This document shows positions 9,418-18,889 of a DNA stretch of 63,551 nt, in pieces (positions within the stretch are counted from its first letter, which is position 1; each line of letters opens with the position of its first letter). The translations under genes were made by a program, and so were the position numbers. A model generated the notes under the pieces. The model worked only from the letters and a program-made list of their open reading frames with translations, did no database searches and had not been told where the DNA came from. Source of the stretch: CAYWXV01 sp964462535 (GTDB lineage: Bacteria > Bacteroidota > Ignavibacteria > OLB7); contig CAYWXV010000019.1 of the NCBI GenBank assembly GCA_964462535.1, positions 1 to 63,551 on the forward strand. The letters run 5' to 3'.

Positions 9418-9642
9418 TGAGGGAGGTTTGTGAGGGGAGTCGAGCGAACAATGCAGTCGTCAACGCGGTCTTGCATCCAAAAGAACACATTATCGGGATG
9501 AAAGTTCTCACTTGCGAACCCGAACGTGGGTTGACTGGCGATAAAGGTCAGAGTAGCTTCCAAGGCTTTGTCTAACTCTCACGCACAACCAGGTGTTATT
9601 GAACCGCCCGTGAACTCGATTTACGTTGGTCATCGTTAGCAT
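9418..9642. promoter_or_regulatory. Divergent intergenic region with a candidate plus-strand promoter
   Basis: This 225-base stretch lies between two divergent secreted-protein genes and holds no gene that I can support. On the plus strand, TTG at 9599-9601, 20 bases, then TACGTTGG at 9622-9629 fits the window's recurrent promoter pattern and would give a short leader before the ATG at 9643. I found no convincing minus-strand match. Confidence 0.45.
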
Positions 9643-11793
9643 ATGCAGAAACCTGAGCGATTTGTGTTGAGATTCATTCTCGTGTTGTGCGTGATCATGA
9701 TTCCCATGTTCGCGCCAACCCTCCATGCTCAGCACGAATACGACGTCTGGCATTTCGGCAAGGGAAAGGGTCTCGACTTCAGGTCCGGAACTCCGGTTCT
9801 GATCGACACCACTCCATGCTCGACGCTTGAAGGTTCGGCGGTCATGTGCGACCGCAATACCGGCGAGTTCCTCTTCGGAGCCGCGGGGGGTCGCATCTAT
9901 GATCGGAACGGGGCGACGATTCGGAACGGCGACAGCATCATCGATGGGGGCTACACGAGCGCCCAAGGAGATCTGATCATTCCCGATCCCTGCGACGATC
10001 AGCGCTACTACGTCTTTACGGTCGATCAGACGGGATACGATGGTCTGCACAAGGGGCTCTTCTATTCGATTGTCGACATGCGCGCTAATGGTGGTTTGGG
10101 GACCGTGCTCCTCCGCAATCAGAAACTGGCGCCAGATGCTTCGGAGCATATGACCGCGGTCATGCATGCAAATGGGCATGACTACTGGGTGATCACCCAC
10201 AGCCTGGGTGGCCGAACGTTTCGGGCATATCTGGTACATGGATTCGGAGTCCAACCCGTTCCTGTCGAATCAATGGTCGGAAGCAATCACGGCAATCCGG
10301 TTGGCTCGGGATTCTGGCCTCTCGGCTATCTCCGCAGCTCGCCGGACGGTCATCGCCTGGCATTGGCTGCGATGTACATCGGGCTGCTGGAGCTGTACGA
10401 TTTCGATCCGGCGACCGGCGCCGTCACCAACCCGATACGACTGCACGGNNNNNNNNNNNNNNNNNNNNNNNNNNNNNNNNNNNNNNNNNNNNNNNNNNNN
10501 NNNNNNNNNNNNNNNNNNNNNNNNNNNNNNNNNNNNNNNNNNNNNNNNGTACTTGGTCTTCCGAATAACATTGACGACCGACGGTTTCCCAGTCGCCCGC
10601 GTTCTCGAAACAATTCGGTTGCAATTGCTGGCGTTCGACAGCTTGACAGTTGCGATGGAGCTGAGGTTGAGGCAACGAACGGCTTTGTTCAATACATCTG
10701 GTCGAGCGGAGACCGCGGAAGAATCGTGCGTGCGCGGCGGTCAGGGCGATACGTTGTCACCGCGGTCGACAGCAACGGCTGTCCTTCGTACGACTCGATT
10801 GACGTGGTTACGTCGGAGGGGGTCGACGTCTCCATCGATTCCCTGGTGAACACGACGATCTGCCAGGGAGATTCGATTCTGCTCACAGCGACAACCTCGG
10901 GGAACGGTCAACAATTCGCCTGGTCTACCGGGGATACAGCTCACGCGATCGTAGTGAGAGCAAGCGGGGTTTACATCGCGCGCGTTGTTGGCGATCAGGG
11001 TTGTGAGGCCGCCGACACCGTGGAAATTACGGTGGCGCCGATTCCACGTATTCATGCCCGCCTGGACCGAACCGTGAATGGTTTCGTCGGCGACACCGTC
11101 ACGGTCTCGGTTCTCCTGGATGAGATTACGAACCTCGTCATCAATCGTGAGATGACCGTGTCGCTTTCATACGACACAGCGTTGATGAGACCAGTTCTGC
11201 CCGAGGCCGAACTCGAATGGTTGCGTATCACGTCGGGAACCCTGGTTGCAGGATGGTCGGTGTCGACGGTGACTCACACTCCAGGGGGGTTAATTCTGAG
11301 CGTAACCGCTCCCCCCACCGCACAACGCGTGACGACCACCGGCCTGCTGTTGCGACTCCGGTTTTCGACGTTCATTACTGCAGGCGACTCATTATCGCCA
11401 CAGTTGGATGCTGAGATTCCAGTGACGGTGGACATTCCGGGTGTCGGATGCCTTGAATCTGCTGCCGATGCGGGACACGTGCACCTTGTGCTCTGCGGCG
11501 CGATTCATCGATTGATCGAATCCACAGGGGTGAGCTACACTCTCGACGAAGCGCACCCGAACCCCTTCAACCCGACCACTGAAATTCGTTTCTCGCTCGG
11601 TCTTGACGGACCGACTCGCCTGGATATTCTCGATATCAGAGGAACGGTTGTGGCGACGCTGACGGAGGAAGAAATGGGGGCAGGTGATCACATCGTTGTA
11701 TGGAACGCGCAGAGATTTCCATCGGGTCTCTATTACTACCGACTTACATCGGGCGCCTGGACGCGGATGAAGCCGGTGGTGCTCGTGAAGTAA
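9643..11793 (+). CDS. Secreted T9SS protein interrupted by an assembly gap
   Basis: An exported protein of at least 716 residues containing an internal run of 100 N. The signal peptide ends TLHAQ. The part before the gap looks like a propeller of the kind found near gliding-associated proteins (DVWHFGKGKGLDF, then strands with dates, counts and PDGHRLALA). After the gap, GLPNNID, two Ig-like repeats (IWSSGDRGR and FAWSTGDTAH, each with CxG-type turns), a cohesin-like domain (about 475-610) and a C-terminal sorting domain (PNPFNPTTEIRFSL ... FPSGLYYYRL) can be read. The frame is open on both sides of the gap, but the true gap length is unknown, so the frame is not proof of continuity. It is a cell-surface or secreted product by inference; function is unknown. 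Confidence 0.8.
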   Translation: MQKPERFVLRFILVLCVIMIPMFAPTLHAQHEYDVWHFGKGKGLDFRSGTPVLIDTTPCSTLEGSAVMCDRNTGEFLFGAAGGRIYDRNGATIRNGDSIIDGGYTSAQGDLIIPDPCDDQRYYVFTVDQTGYDGLHKGLFYSIVDMRANGGLGTVLLRNQKLAPDASEHMTAVMHANGHDYWVITHSLGGRTFRAYLVHGFGVQPVPVESMVGSNHGNPVGSGFWPLGYLRSSPDGHRLALAAMYIGLLELYDFDPATGAVTNPIRLHXXXXXXXXXXXXXXXXXXXXXXXXXXXXXXXXXXVLGLPNNIDDRRFPSRPRSRNNSVAIAGVRQLDSCDGAEVEATNGFVQYIWSSGDRGRIVRARRSGRYVVTAVDSNGCPSYDSIDVVTSEGVDVSIDSLVNTTICQGDSILLTATTSGNGQQFAWSTGDTAHAIVVRASGVYIARVVGDQGCEAADTVEITVAPIPRIHARLDRTVNGFVGDTVTVSVLLDEITNLVINREMTVSLSYDTALMRPVLPEAELEWLRITSGTLVAGWSVSTVTHTPGGLILSVTAPPTAQRVTTTGLLLRLRFSTFITAGDSLSPQLDAEIPVTVDIPGVGCLESAADAGHVHLVLCGAIHRLIESTGVSYTLDEAHPNPFNPTTEIRFSLGLDGPTRLDILDIRGTVVATLTEEEMGAGDHIVVWNAQRFPSGLYYYRLTSGAWTRMKPVVLVK
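10449..10548. other. Assembly gap (100 N)
   Basis: Exactly 100 N bases, the conventional placeholder for a gap of unknown size. It falls inside the 9643-11793 gene between a propeller-like region and the GLPN linker, where repeated sequence commonly breaks assemblies. Confidence 0.99.
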
Positions 11794-11820
11794 GGGGCTG
11801 GAGGCTGGGGTGCGCGCCGC

Positions 11821-11856
11821 CCTGAGCTTGTCGAAGCCAGCCTGTCGAAGCCAGCG
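11821..11856. repeat. Dispersed short repeat motif CTGAGCTTGTCGAAG and partial copy
   Basis: Between two convergent genes lies CCTGAGCTTGTCGAAG (11821-11836), followed at once by CCTGTCGAAGCCAG, a partial second copy. Similar CTTCGACAAGCTCAG words are common as dispersed intergenic repeats in many environmental bacterial genomes. Nothing coding is seen from 11794 to 11884. Confidence 0.5.
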
Positions 11857-11884
11857 AGGTGCGGTGGGTCAGCTCAGCGACTAC

Positions 11885-14449
11885 CTACCGCGGATCGGGA
11901 ATCATCGACAGATCGAGTTCCAGGTCGCGCGTGGGCTCCTTTCCGCCGGGCGTCGAGCTGATCCCCGACAACGGCGATGTGAACGACGTTCCATAGATCC
12001 GCGAGGCGTTCCACCGATAATCCTCCCACACCGCGAAGAGCGTATCTCCGCGGAAGAGTCCGGCCGGGTGGGCCACGCGACCTCGCGTGTGACTGACGAC
12101 CGTGTCCGGCACCACCACCGAGAGATCCTTCTTCAGAAAAGCGCCATGCAGTCCGCTCTCGCCACCGAAGAGAACGACGAAGGAGGAGTCGGTTCGCGAC
12201 TGGACGATGGCGTAGTCGGTGTCATGCCCGCTCCTCTGTATCTCGGCTGAGTGAAAGACGGTGCCGAGTGAGTCGTAGAGTTGAATGCGGAAGAGGGTCG
12301 AATCATTCCGGCTCCAGGACGAGCGGAGGAAGTAGGGCCCGAGGATCCTGGTGTATCTGGGGAGAAGGAGATCGGCGACGTCGAAGTGGAGGGTGTCGAT
12401 GATACTCGCTCCGCGAAGGCGATGTGCAATGGAATCGCCTATGCGTATGAATACATGATGCTTGCTCGCGAGTGCAATAATGTTTGTGACGTAGTTAACC
12501 GGATAGGTCGAGATATCTATTTCGACGGCGCTTTCACCGATTCTGCATTCAAAAAGAGTTGTCGCATAGCCATCCGGGGGAGGATCGGATCTGGCCCGCG
12601 ATATGCCGAATTGGCTATTGTCCGGATTGAATGAAACAGATCGCAATTGTGCGGTCGTTTGAACAAAGGGCGGGTATTCGAAGTGAGGATCGAAGTGACT
12701 CTCACTTATGATCGATGTCCAACCGGAATCCAAGCATACCCAGACCGATGACGTGGAAGCCGCCACATTGCCACTCCACTCCATTGGTGGGTGGGTGGAT
12801 AGATAGCCGCGGGCCTGCCCCGCGACGACAGCGGTGAAATCGATTGTCGACAGGCCTCCCCATTGAATATTGCGGAACCAGCTACGCCGATAAATCTCAG
12901 AAACCGACACTCCTGGGGATGGGAGTGAAGGGAAGCCTCCGATCGGGCAACGCGTCCCGATTCGAACAGTGTCGATTTCAGCAATCCAATGGGAGTAGTA
13001 GACGTTGGTTCCCAGCCGATTGTCACTCTGCCATGTACAAGCCAGGCGACCAGTACCGGAACTGATTCCCGGCAGATGGTGACTGGGTATCTCAACTTTG
13101 AATTGAGGGAAGTCGATGTTGGTCGTGGTATCAGAAAGCGTCACGGCAATGACCCCTCCGGAATCGTCCAGCCGGGCTTGAGGTCTGAATCCGCCGGTCC
13201 CAATACAGCCAGACTCCGTTGTGTCCGGATCTACACCAATGCGAATCCGCCCTAGCGGTGATCGGAATACGTAAATGCGTCTAATCGTGCTGTCGCTTTT
13301 CCTTTTGAATTCCGCCGTCGTCATCCACTCGCCCGAGCACGAGTGCCAGCGTCTGTACGAAGAGACGGTGAATTGGGGGCCGGACGAATCGCTCATCCTG
13401 TACTCATCCAGCAGGTCAAGACCGCGAACCGTCCATGTAGAATCCATACGGATACCGAAGACCTGCAACGAAGCCGGTGTCTGTGCACCATCGCCATCAC
13501 GACCCAGGACAAGCACTGGTCTCCATCGCCTCGCCGAATCCGGCGCCAAGAGCGTCTGGTCTGGCGAAACTCCCCAGTTCGACAGTGGAAGGGTTCTTGT
13601 TTGTACGAGCGAGTCGAAGAGACGTGCCCGATAGGAAAACGTGGCGCCATCCAGCATTGTCAACGAGGTGTCAGCACCCAGAGAGTATGTTCCAGAAGTG
13701 CGCGGCCCTTGTCTCTCATCCAGGCGACCATCATCTAGAAGGAGCAGACGTGACGGACCTTCTGGATTCGCCAGCAGTAGGATTCCATCGAGAAGCGGAT
13801 TGCGGACAATCTCGGTTCCATATCCGGCAATCTTCCTGGCTGAATCGACATATTCTCCTTGGTCATCAATGCGGAATGCCAATAATCCACTTTGTCCGTT
13901 ACTGGTAAACCAATCGTACCATAATATCAGGCGAGTACGGTTGTATTCTCCGGCGACAATCACTTCCGGTTTGAACGGAGACGTTTCTATTTCACTTGAA
14001 GAGGCAAGCCGACGCGGTGGAGTGAGAATAAGAGAATCAGTTCGCAGCACTTGATAATAAACTGCATGGCTCGTTGGATATCCGTGAACGAAGTAAATGA
14101 TGATGAAATCCTGACCGACTGCGGCGACACGAATGCGGGAAGAGAGGTGCTTCGTCGAGTCGGCAATCCGAATCGGTTGACCTACCGTGACTCCATGATC
14201 CACAAGCTGCACGTATGCTCCAGCAAAGAGAGAATCCTTCGCTGTCCGATCCGTCACTCCGAACACCACCGCCGTCAATCCATTGGCTGAATCGGCCACA
14301 ACGAAATCAGCTTCGGGAAGATGACGCGTGCCGTCGTCGCGCTCGGATATCAATACGTCGTTCACCTGCGCGACGCCGGGGATCACTGTCAGGAGCACCC
14401 AGAAGAATAGGAGAGGTATCAGGCGGTATGGAGCCGATCGTGTGTGCAT
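11885..14449 (-). CDS. Large secreted protein, probable propeller fold, unknown function
   Basis: An 854-residue exported protein that I do not recognise. The signal peptide (MHTRSAPYRLIPLLFFWVLL..., cleavage near GVAQ) is clear. The mature sequence is almost all beta strand with recurring DSTT, WxxxR and VxxDSL turns, resembling a chain of propeller blades that report values. Unlike its neighbours it does not end in an obvious T9SS sorting domain; it finishes STPGGKEPTRDLELDLSMIPDPR-like, short and polar. A longer frame starts with GTG at 14464. I prefer the ATG at 14449 because it begins the signal peptide. Codon use looks like its neighbours. Confidence 0.72.
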   Translation of the reverse strand: MHTRSAPYRLIPLLFFWVLLTVIPGVAQVNDVLISERDDGTRHLPEADFVVADSANGLTAVVFGVTDRTAKDSLFAGAYVQLVDHGVTVGQPIRIADSTKHLSSRIRVAAVGQDFIIIYFVHGYPTSHAVYYQVLRTDSLILTPPRRLASSSEIETSPFKPEVIVAGEYNRTRLILWYDWFTSNGQSGLLAFRIDDQGEYVDSARKIAGYGTEIVRNPLLDGILLLANPEGPSRLLLLDDGRLDERQGPRTSGTYSLGADTSLTMLDGATFSYRARLFDSLVQTRTLPLSNWGVSPDQTLLAPDSARRWRPVLVLGRDGDGAQTPASLQVFGIRMDSTWTVRGLDLLDEYRMSDSSGPQFTVSSYRRWHSCSGEWMTTAEFKRKSDSTIRRIYVFRSPLGRIRIGVDPDTTESGCIGTGGFRPQARLDDSGGVIAVTLSDTTTNIDFPQFKVEIPSHHLPGISSGTGRLACTWQSDNRLGTNVYYSHWIAEIDTVRIGTRCPIGGFPSLPSPGVSVSEIYRRSWFRNIQWGGLSTIDFTAVVAGQARGYLSTHPPMEWSGNVAASTSSVWVCLDSGWTSIISESHFDPHFEYPPFVQTTAQLRSVSFNPDNSQFGISRARSDPPPDGYATTLFECRIGESAVEIDISTYPVNYVTNIIALASKHHVFIRIGDSIAHRLRGASIIDTLHFDVADLLLPRYTRILGPYFLRSSWSRNDSTLFRIQLYDSLGTVFHSAEIQRSGHDTDYAIVQSRTDSSFVVLFGGESGLHGAFLKKDLSVVVPDTVVSHTRGRVAHPAGLFRGDTLFAVWEDYRWNASRIYGTSFTSPLSGISSTPGGKEPTRDLELDLSMIPDPR

Positions 14450-14517
14450 GGGGCGTGTCGGCACTTGAAAGGAAGGGATTCGCTACCACAAACCCGGCGG
14501 AATCGAAAAAGTTAGTT

Positions 14518-15036
14518 CTACTCGTGCTGCCAGCATTTTCCGCTCAGATTTCGCGTCATTCGTTTGCATCGTGTTCCCTTCTGCGTGGTGGCGGAACATT
14601 GTACCGACACAGAACGCTCCGTTCCCCAGGCGCCGTTATGTGCGGCGCGCGCCTCCTTCTCGCGTCCGGCGAATTCACCCGTGCGATTGCATCGCGGCTT
14701 GTTTGATGCCGTTCCAAAGCCATCTGCAATCATGTCTCCGTTCACCAGCCGGTCGCCTGCGTAGACATAGAACATGCTCGCCAATGCAGGTCCCGTGAGC
14801 GTGGAATCGGCTTCGATCGTAATGGTTCCCACCGCCAGTATTTCTTCAAGATGAATCCGCCCCTCCTCTGGCTCAATGGCTACCGATTTCGCCGGGCCGA
14901 CACCCAGCAACGCAATAGTCCTTCCGTCCTCCAGCACAATCTCCGTCGCGGACGTGACCTTCCGCACCACAACCGTGTCGCGTGCCGTCAGGGATATGGT
15001 GGAGAGAAACAGGAGAATGACGAGTGTGTGGAGCAT
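14518..15036 (-). CDS. Degenerate SNase-fold secreted protein with Cys/His tail
   Basis: A 172-residue exported protein. After a signal peptide (MLHTLVILLFLSTISLTA) there is a thermonuclease-like stretch: KVTSATEIVLEDGRTIALLG, FYVYAGDRLVN, and the helix with REKEARAAHNGAWG. The positions where staphylococcal nuclease has catalytic Arg35, Asp40, Glu43 and Arg87 are filled by Ala/Gly/Lys/Pro-type residues (ALLGVGPAK, LTGPALA), so nuclease activity is unlikely. The tail C-x9-C-x10-C-x2-H (Cys147, 157, 168, His171) fits a small zinc-binding module and recurs at 45418-45906. A longer frame from 15102 is rejected in favour of the ATG at the signal peptide. It lies 25 bases after the glycosyltransferase gene, so it is probably co-transcribed. 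Confidence 0.78.
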   Translation of the reverse strand: MLHTLVILLFLSTISLTARDTVVVRKVTSATEIVLEDGRTIALLGVGPAKSVAIEPEEGRIHLEEILAVGTITIEADSTLTGPALASMFYVYAGDRLVNGDMIADGFGTASNKPRCNRTGEFAGREKEARAAHNGAWGTERSVSVQCSATTQKGTRCKRMTRNLSGKCWQHE

Positions 15037-15061
15037 GGGGGGAATAGGGAAAACCGTTCGA

Positions 15062-16225
15062 TTACTTAGATGCCCGTGGCGATTCCCATCGGGCCAGCCC
15101 ACCCTGGATCCACGCCCTGGCAGATCCGATCATGAGTGACGCCATCATTGCCGTGAAGAACAACGGGTGCCCAAACGGCCCCGGTTTCTTGACTGTGATC
15201 TCCAGAACGGCGCCGACCACTACAAACGCGGTCCACATGCCGAATGCCAAGGTCGCGAGGTGTGCCAGAGTCGAGTCGAGGAAGGGGGCCGTCGCGACAA
15301 TTATCAGGATAGGAATTGCCGCCAGGTTTCTCAGAATACGATGCGACCACAACTGGAATCCGACCAGGCTTCGCCACGGAAGGCGTGTCTCCCGAAAAAC
15401 CATAAACGTGGCTGCGTTCTGACGCCCCACGCGGATTCTCCGACGGATCTCGCTCCGCAATGTGCGTGAGTTGTCGTCGTGCATTCTGAGGGCCGGTTCA
15501 TACCACACCCGCTTCCCTGTCAATGGAATTGACATCGCCAGATACGTGTCATCAGACAGGCCATCTGACGGAGGAGAACGGTAAGATCCACGCCGCACTG
15601 CGAAGCACTGCCCCGTCGGACCGACAGTCGTCCAGAAGTGAGACTCCCAACGACGGAGCGCCGCCTCCAACCTGTTGTACAAACCCTCTCCTTTATTCCC
15701 AACGCCATTGTCGGTGTCGTGATATACCATGTGGCCAACAACTCCGCCAATCGTCGGATCCGAAAACCGCCGAGCGATGATGCGGAGCGCGTCTGTGTCC
15801 AGAACAATGTCCGCGTCGGTGAACAGGAGAATATCGGATTTCGATTCCTTTGCAAGCGAATAGACTATACCGGTTTTCCCACGACGCTGTTCAAAGCGGA
15901 CGAGCCTCACAGAATTATCGGCATCAGAGTATTCCCTAACCACCCGGTCCGTGGCGTCGGTTGATGCGTCGGAGCCTATCGTCCACGTTAGCAGGTGTCT
16001 CGGATAGTCCAGATGGGCATAATTGCGGAGTTTTCTCCGGATTGTATTTTCTTCGTTCCGTGCGGCGGTAATTAATTCGATTGTCGGCAGTGGCTGATTG
16101 AAATCCGGTCGTAAACGGCGTGGGCACAGCCGCGACAAACAGAACATGAGGGTGGGATAGACGAGAAACGCGTACGTGGCCCAGAATAGTCCGACCCAGA
16201 ACAGGATAGCGGGAAGACTCGACAT
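15062..16225 (-). CDS. Family 2 membrane glycosyltransferase
   Basis: A 387-residue processive-type GT2 enzyme that transfers sugar from a nucleotide donor on the cytoplasmic side of the inner membrane. It has an N-terminal membrane segment (about 4-25), a GT-A domain with ITAARNEENTI, SDASTDATD and the metal-binding FTDADIVLD, an acceptor-site SDDTYLAM, and RRRIRVGRQNAAT in the place of the QxxRW motif. Three or four C-terminal hydrophobic segments follow (from about 295). A longer frame begins with TTG at 16252, but the ATG at 16225 starts the membrane segment cleanly. The product could be exopolysaccharide or glycolipid; donor and acceptor cannot be read from sequence. Confidence 0.88.
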   Translation of the reverse strand: MSSLPAILFWVGLFWATYAFLVYPTLMFCLSRLCPRRLRPDFNQPLPTIELITAARNEENTIRRKLRNYAHLDYPRHLLTWTIGSDASTDATDRVVREYSDADNSVRLVRFEQRRGKTGIVYSLAKESKSDILLFTDADIVLDTDALRIIARRFSDPTIGGVVGHMVYHDTDNGVGNKGEGLYNRLEAALRRWESHFWTTVGPTGQCFAVRRGSYRSPPSDGLSDDTYLAMSIPLTGKRVWYEPALRMHDDNSRTLRSEIRRRIRVGRQNAATFMVFRETRLPWRSLVGFQLWSHRILRNLAAIPILIIVATAPFLDSTLAHLATLAFGMWTAFVVVGAVLEITVKKPGPFGHPLFFTAMMASLMIGSARAWIQGGLARWESPRASK

Positions 16226-16270
16226 CACCTCACTAACCCGGTGCCACCGCAAAAGTTAGGAGGCTGTTCA

Positions 16271-16350
16271 CCTACGCGCGCGCTCTGCGTTGGGCTCCTC
16301 ATCGCCCACTGCGGCGCACCGCCGGTACGCCTCATTCGATCGTCGTCGCG
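16271..16350 (-). repeat. Dispersed ~80-base element, copy B
   Basis: Read on the minus strand, this 80-base segment aligns without gaps to 46961-47040 with 61 of 80 identities by eye. It contains a near-palindrome, GGCGTACC-GGC-GGTGCGCC, and then the conserved word AACGCAGAG. It occupies the 168-base space between the glycosyltransferase and yjbQ. Confidence 0.75.
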
Positions 16351-16393
16351 CTATGCGAACAGCCTCTCGATCTGCGAGGTATTCAACATCCTC

Positions 16394-16828
16394 TCAGCCG
16401 CGGTCAATCTCGCCCGACAACGTTATCACGATCTCCCGCGGACCCCCGTGGTTTCTATGCTCGCAGAGGTAGACTCCCTGCCAGGTTCCAAGCAGAAGTT
16501 GTCCATTGGCAACTGGAATCGTGAGTGACGCCCCCATCAGGGAGGCTTTCACATGGGCTGGCATGTCGTCCAATCCCTCAAGTGTATGCTCGTAAAGGCG
16601 GTCGTCCTCGGGAACGATCCGATTCAGCGACCGCTCAAGGTCTCGGCGCACGTCTGGACTGGCGTTTTCGTTGATCGACAGGGAGGCTGAGGTGTGGCGT
16701 ATGAAGATGTGGACGACGCCGATACGAACCCTCGATAGCTCGGTGATTGCACGACGTATCTCCTCCGTTATCGGGTGGATACCTCGCGGGCGCGACTGGA
16801 GTTTGAGACGATATTGAGACCAGGACAT
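16394..16828 (-). CDS. yjbQ: YjbQ family (UPF0047) protein
   Basis: A 144-residue protein of the conserved YjbQ family, which forms a compact trimer-like barrel; some members show weak thiamine-phosphate synthase activity. Signature stretches are IRHTSASLSINENASPDVR, the acidic HTLEGLDDMPAHVKASL with conserved histidines, and GTWQGVYLCEHRNHGGPR near the end. Length is normal. It starts 5 bases after the upstream TPR-LuxR regulator stop codon, so the two are probably one transcript. The biological role in this organism is unknown. Confidence 0.93.
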   Translation of the reverse strand: MSWSQYRLKLQSRPRGIHPITEEIRRAITELSRVRIGVVHIFIRHTSASLSINENASPDVRRDLERSLNRIVPEDDRLYEHTLEGLDDMPAHVKASLMGASLTIPVANGQLLLGTWQGVYLCEHRNHGGPREIVITLSGEIDRG

Positions 16829-16833
16829 GTGAA

Positions 16834-18570
16834 CTAACCCTCCCTGCGTGCGCCGGCCAGATAGGAGACCAGATTCTCCTCGGCAGCCAGCCCCAGCCGA
16901 CGTCGGATGCTCCGTCTATGCGTCTCCACGGTATGGGGTGACAGACTCAGAATCGATGCGATTTCCTTGGTGGAGAGGTTGAGACGCAGGAGGGTGCAGA
17001 TTCGGATTTCCGTTGGAGTCAGCGTTGGACAGAGGGCGACCAGGTCGCGTATGAACCCGCCGTGCACCGAGTCGAAGCTCCGCTCGAACGCCCCCCATCC
17101 TTCATCTCCGCGCCTCCGCTCAAGGAAGCGTCTCAAAGCAGCGGCCAGTTCCCCTGCATTCTCACCATCTGCATCCAGGGTCGCTCGCAAGTCCTGCAGG
17201 TCCTCGTTGCGTCGCGCAAGTTCCACCGCGATCGCGGTCAGTTCTCGTCCCTTTGTTTCCATTTCGAATCGAAGCCGGTCTGTCTCGCGCTGCAGTTGGT
17301 TCTTTTCCCTTTCCGCACGGCCCAGTGCCTCGCGTACGCGCTCCTGTTCCACGCGCATCAGTGTCACCCCTTCCTGCAGACCGTCCCGAACGCTGTCGTA
17401 GCGTTTGAAGTATTGAAGTGCGGCCTCCATGTCCCCCTGCTCCTCGCAGACATTCGCCAGGAATCGTAGCGACGATAGTTCGCCGCGCCGGTCGTGGGTA
17501 TCGATGAAGATCTCCAGGGCTGTCTCGACCGCCTCGCGAGCCTCCTGCACATCTCCTGAATGAATCAGCATCGAGGCAAGGGAGCGGAGCGCATGTCCGT
17601 ATTGGCGTTTCGAATCAGACGAGGCGATGGTCCCAAGGGCAGCACGCGTGATTCGCAGCGCCTCCTCCAGGTTACCCATTGCGGCCAGGATCTCACCATA
17701 TCCGGCACCATACAATGGGATCAGATATTCGTAGCCGGACCGATTGAGGAGGTCAAACGCACGATCATACGACGCCCGGGCCTCGTCGTACCGTTGGTTC
17801 TGACCATGCAGGACAGCGATCTGCGTTAGAAGGTCCGCCTCCTCGAAGAGGTACCCCATCGAAGCGAACGCCTCGCGGGAGCTGATTGCGTGCTCCATGG
17901 CTCGATCCGATTGGCCCAGGAGGAGATGTATTGACCCGAAGCTTCCCTGCAGTTGTGCCTGAAACATCGGGTCGGTAATCTGGTCGGCCAGGGCGCGAGC
18001 GTGCATGATCTGTTCGTACGACGCGTGATACCGGCCCAGGAGATATTCCACACGACCCATCAGGAGATGCAGGACCGCGATCCTGCGTGGGTCACCGGCG
18101 AGGTTGACCAGAGCCAACCCCTTCTGGAGAATCTCCATCGCGCGCGGATACTCGCCTCTGCGGGTCAGAACATTCCCAAGGCGTCCAAGAATCTCCCCTT
18201 CAAACCCCTCATCCTCCACCTCGTTGATTTCGCTCAGTGCGTGGTGAAGACTGGTGAGCGCGGGGGTGTAGTTCATCAGCCGGATATGCTGACCGCCGTC
18301 TGCGTAGTGGTACCGTCCCTTCAGGAATGGATCGTCGACCTCCATTGCGAGGACGTGGCATTCCGAGAGAAGACGAGCTGTGGACCGCGCGTCGAAGTGG
18401 CACGTGATGTCTGCAAGCTCCAACATGAGTTGCAACCTGCTCTGGGCGTCGCCGGCAGAAGCGATTTGCTGCGTGAGGGCGTCGACGGTCGACCGGAGTG
18501 GTGTGGGGGCTTCGATGGCTGCAGGAAATGAAGAATGAACGTTGAGGAGCGAGGGAGACCGAATATGCAT
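16834..18570 (-). CDS. TPR-coiled-coil-LuxR transcriptional regulator
   Basis: A 578-residue regulator. Residues about 30-390 are tetratricopeptide-like helix pairs (for example MGRVEYLLGRYHASYEQ, LGNVLTRRGEYPRAME). They are followed by a charged coiled coil (about 400-470, rich in ERVREALGRAEREKNQL) and a C-terminal LuxR-type helix-turn-helix (about 515-575: LTPTEIRICTLLRLNLSTKE, then SPHTVETHRRSIRRRLGL). There is no transmembrane segment, unlike related Bacteroidetes regulators, so it should be cytosolic. The TPR region probably senses a protein partner or ligand. The gene is divergent from fur across 319 bases, and yjbQ follows 5 bases after its stop. Confidence 0.88.
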   Translation of the reverse strand: MHIRSPSLLNVHSSFPAAIEAPTPLRSTVDALTQQIASAGDAQSRLQLMLELADITCHFDARSTARLLSECHVLAMEVDDPFLKGRYHYADGGQHIRLMNYTPALTSLHHALSEINEVEDEGFEGEILGRLGNVLTRRGEYPRAMEILQKGLALVNLAGDPRRIAVLHLLMGRVEYLLGRYHASYEQIMHARALADQITDPMFQAQLQGSFGSIHLLLGQSDRAMEHAISSREAFASMGYLFEEADLLTQIAVLHGQNQRYDEARASYDRAFDLLNRSGYEYLIPLYGAGYGEILAAMGNLEEALRITRAALGTIASSDSKRQYGHALRSLASMLIHSGDVQEAREAVETALEIFIDTHDRRGELSSLRFLANVCEEQGDMEAALQYFKRYDSVRDGLQEGVTLMRVEQERVREALGRAEREKNQLQRETDRLRFEMETKGRELTAIAVELARRNEDLQDLRATLDADGENAGELAAALRRFLERRRGDEGWGAFERSFDSVHGGFIRDLVALCPTLTPTEIRICTLLRLNLSTKEIASILSLSPHTVETHRRSIRRRLGLAAEENLVSYLAGARREG

Positions 18571-18889
18571 CGAACAACTACCAAGACCAACGGGCCATGG
18601 CCCACCGGCCTGGTTGCAGTCGACGTCGCCATCGTCCCAACCGCCGCGTTTTCCCCGTCATACCCACCTTCACACAATCCCTGGTAGCGTTTTCGTGGAA
18701 AAACGACCTGTGCCTGTGGGCAGATTCAGGTGCTCCCATGACCACTACCAGGTGCTACCCGCGTCGTATCGTCGATATCTCGCGTTTTCGGCCGACTCCT
18801 AACTTCTTCTCACAAACTCTCCCCTTGTGCGGGGGACCCCGTTCCGCTATGTTTATATCTGGATTCGGTCTTAATAAGCATTCAAGCAG
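18571..18889. promoter_or_regulatory. Divergent intergenic region between the LuxR regulator and fur
   Basis: A 319-base region without a gene that I can support. For fur, TTG at 18825-18827, 20 bases, then TATGTTTA at 18848-18855 is a good match to TAnnTTTG, about 34 bases before the fur ATG. No clear Fur box was identified. I found no convincing promoter on the minus strand. Confidence 0.5.
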
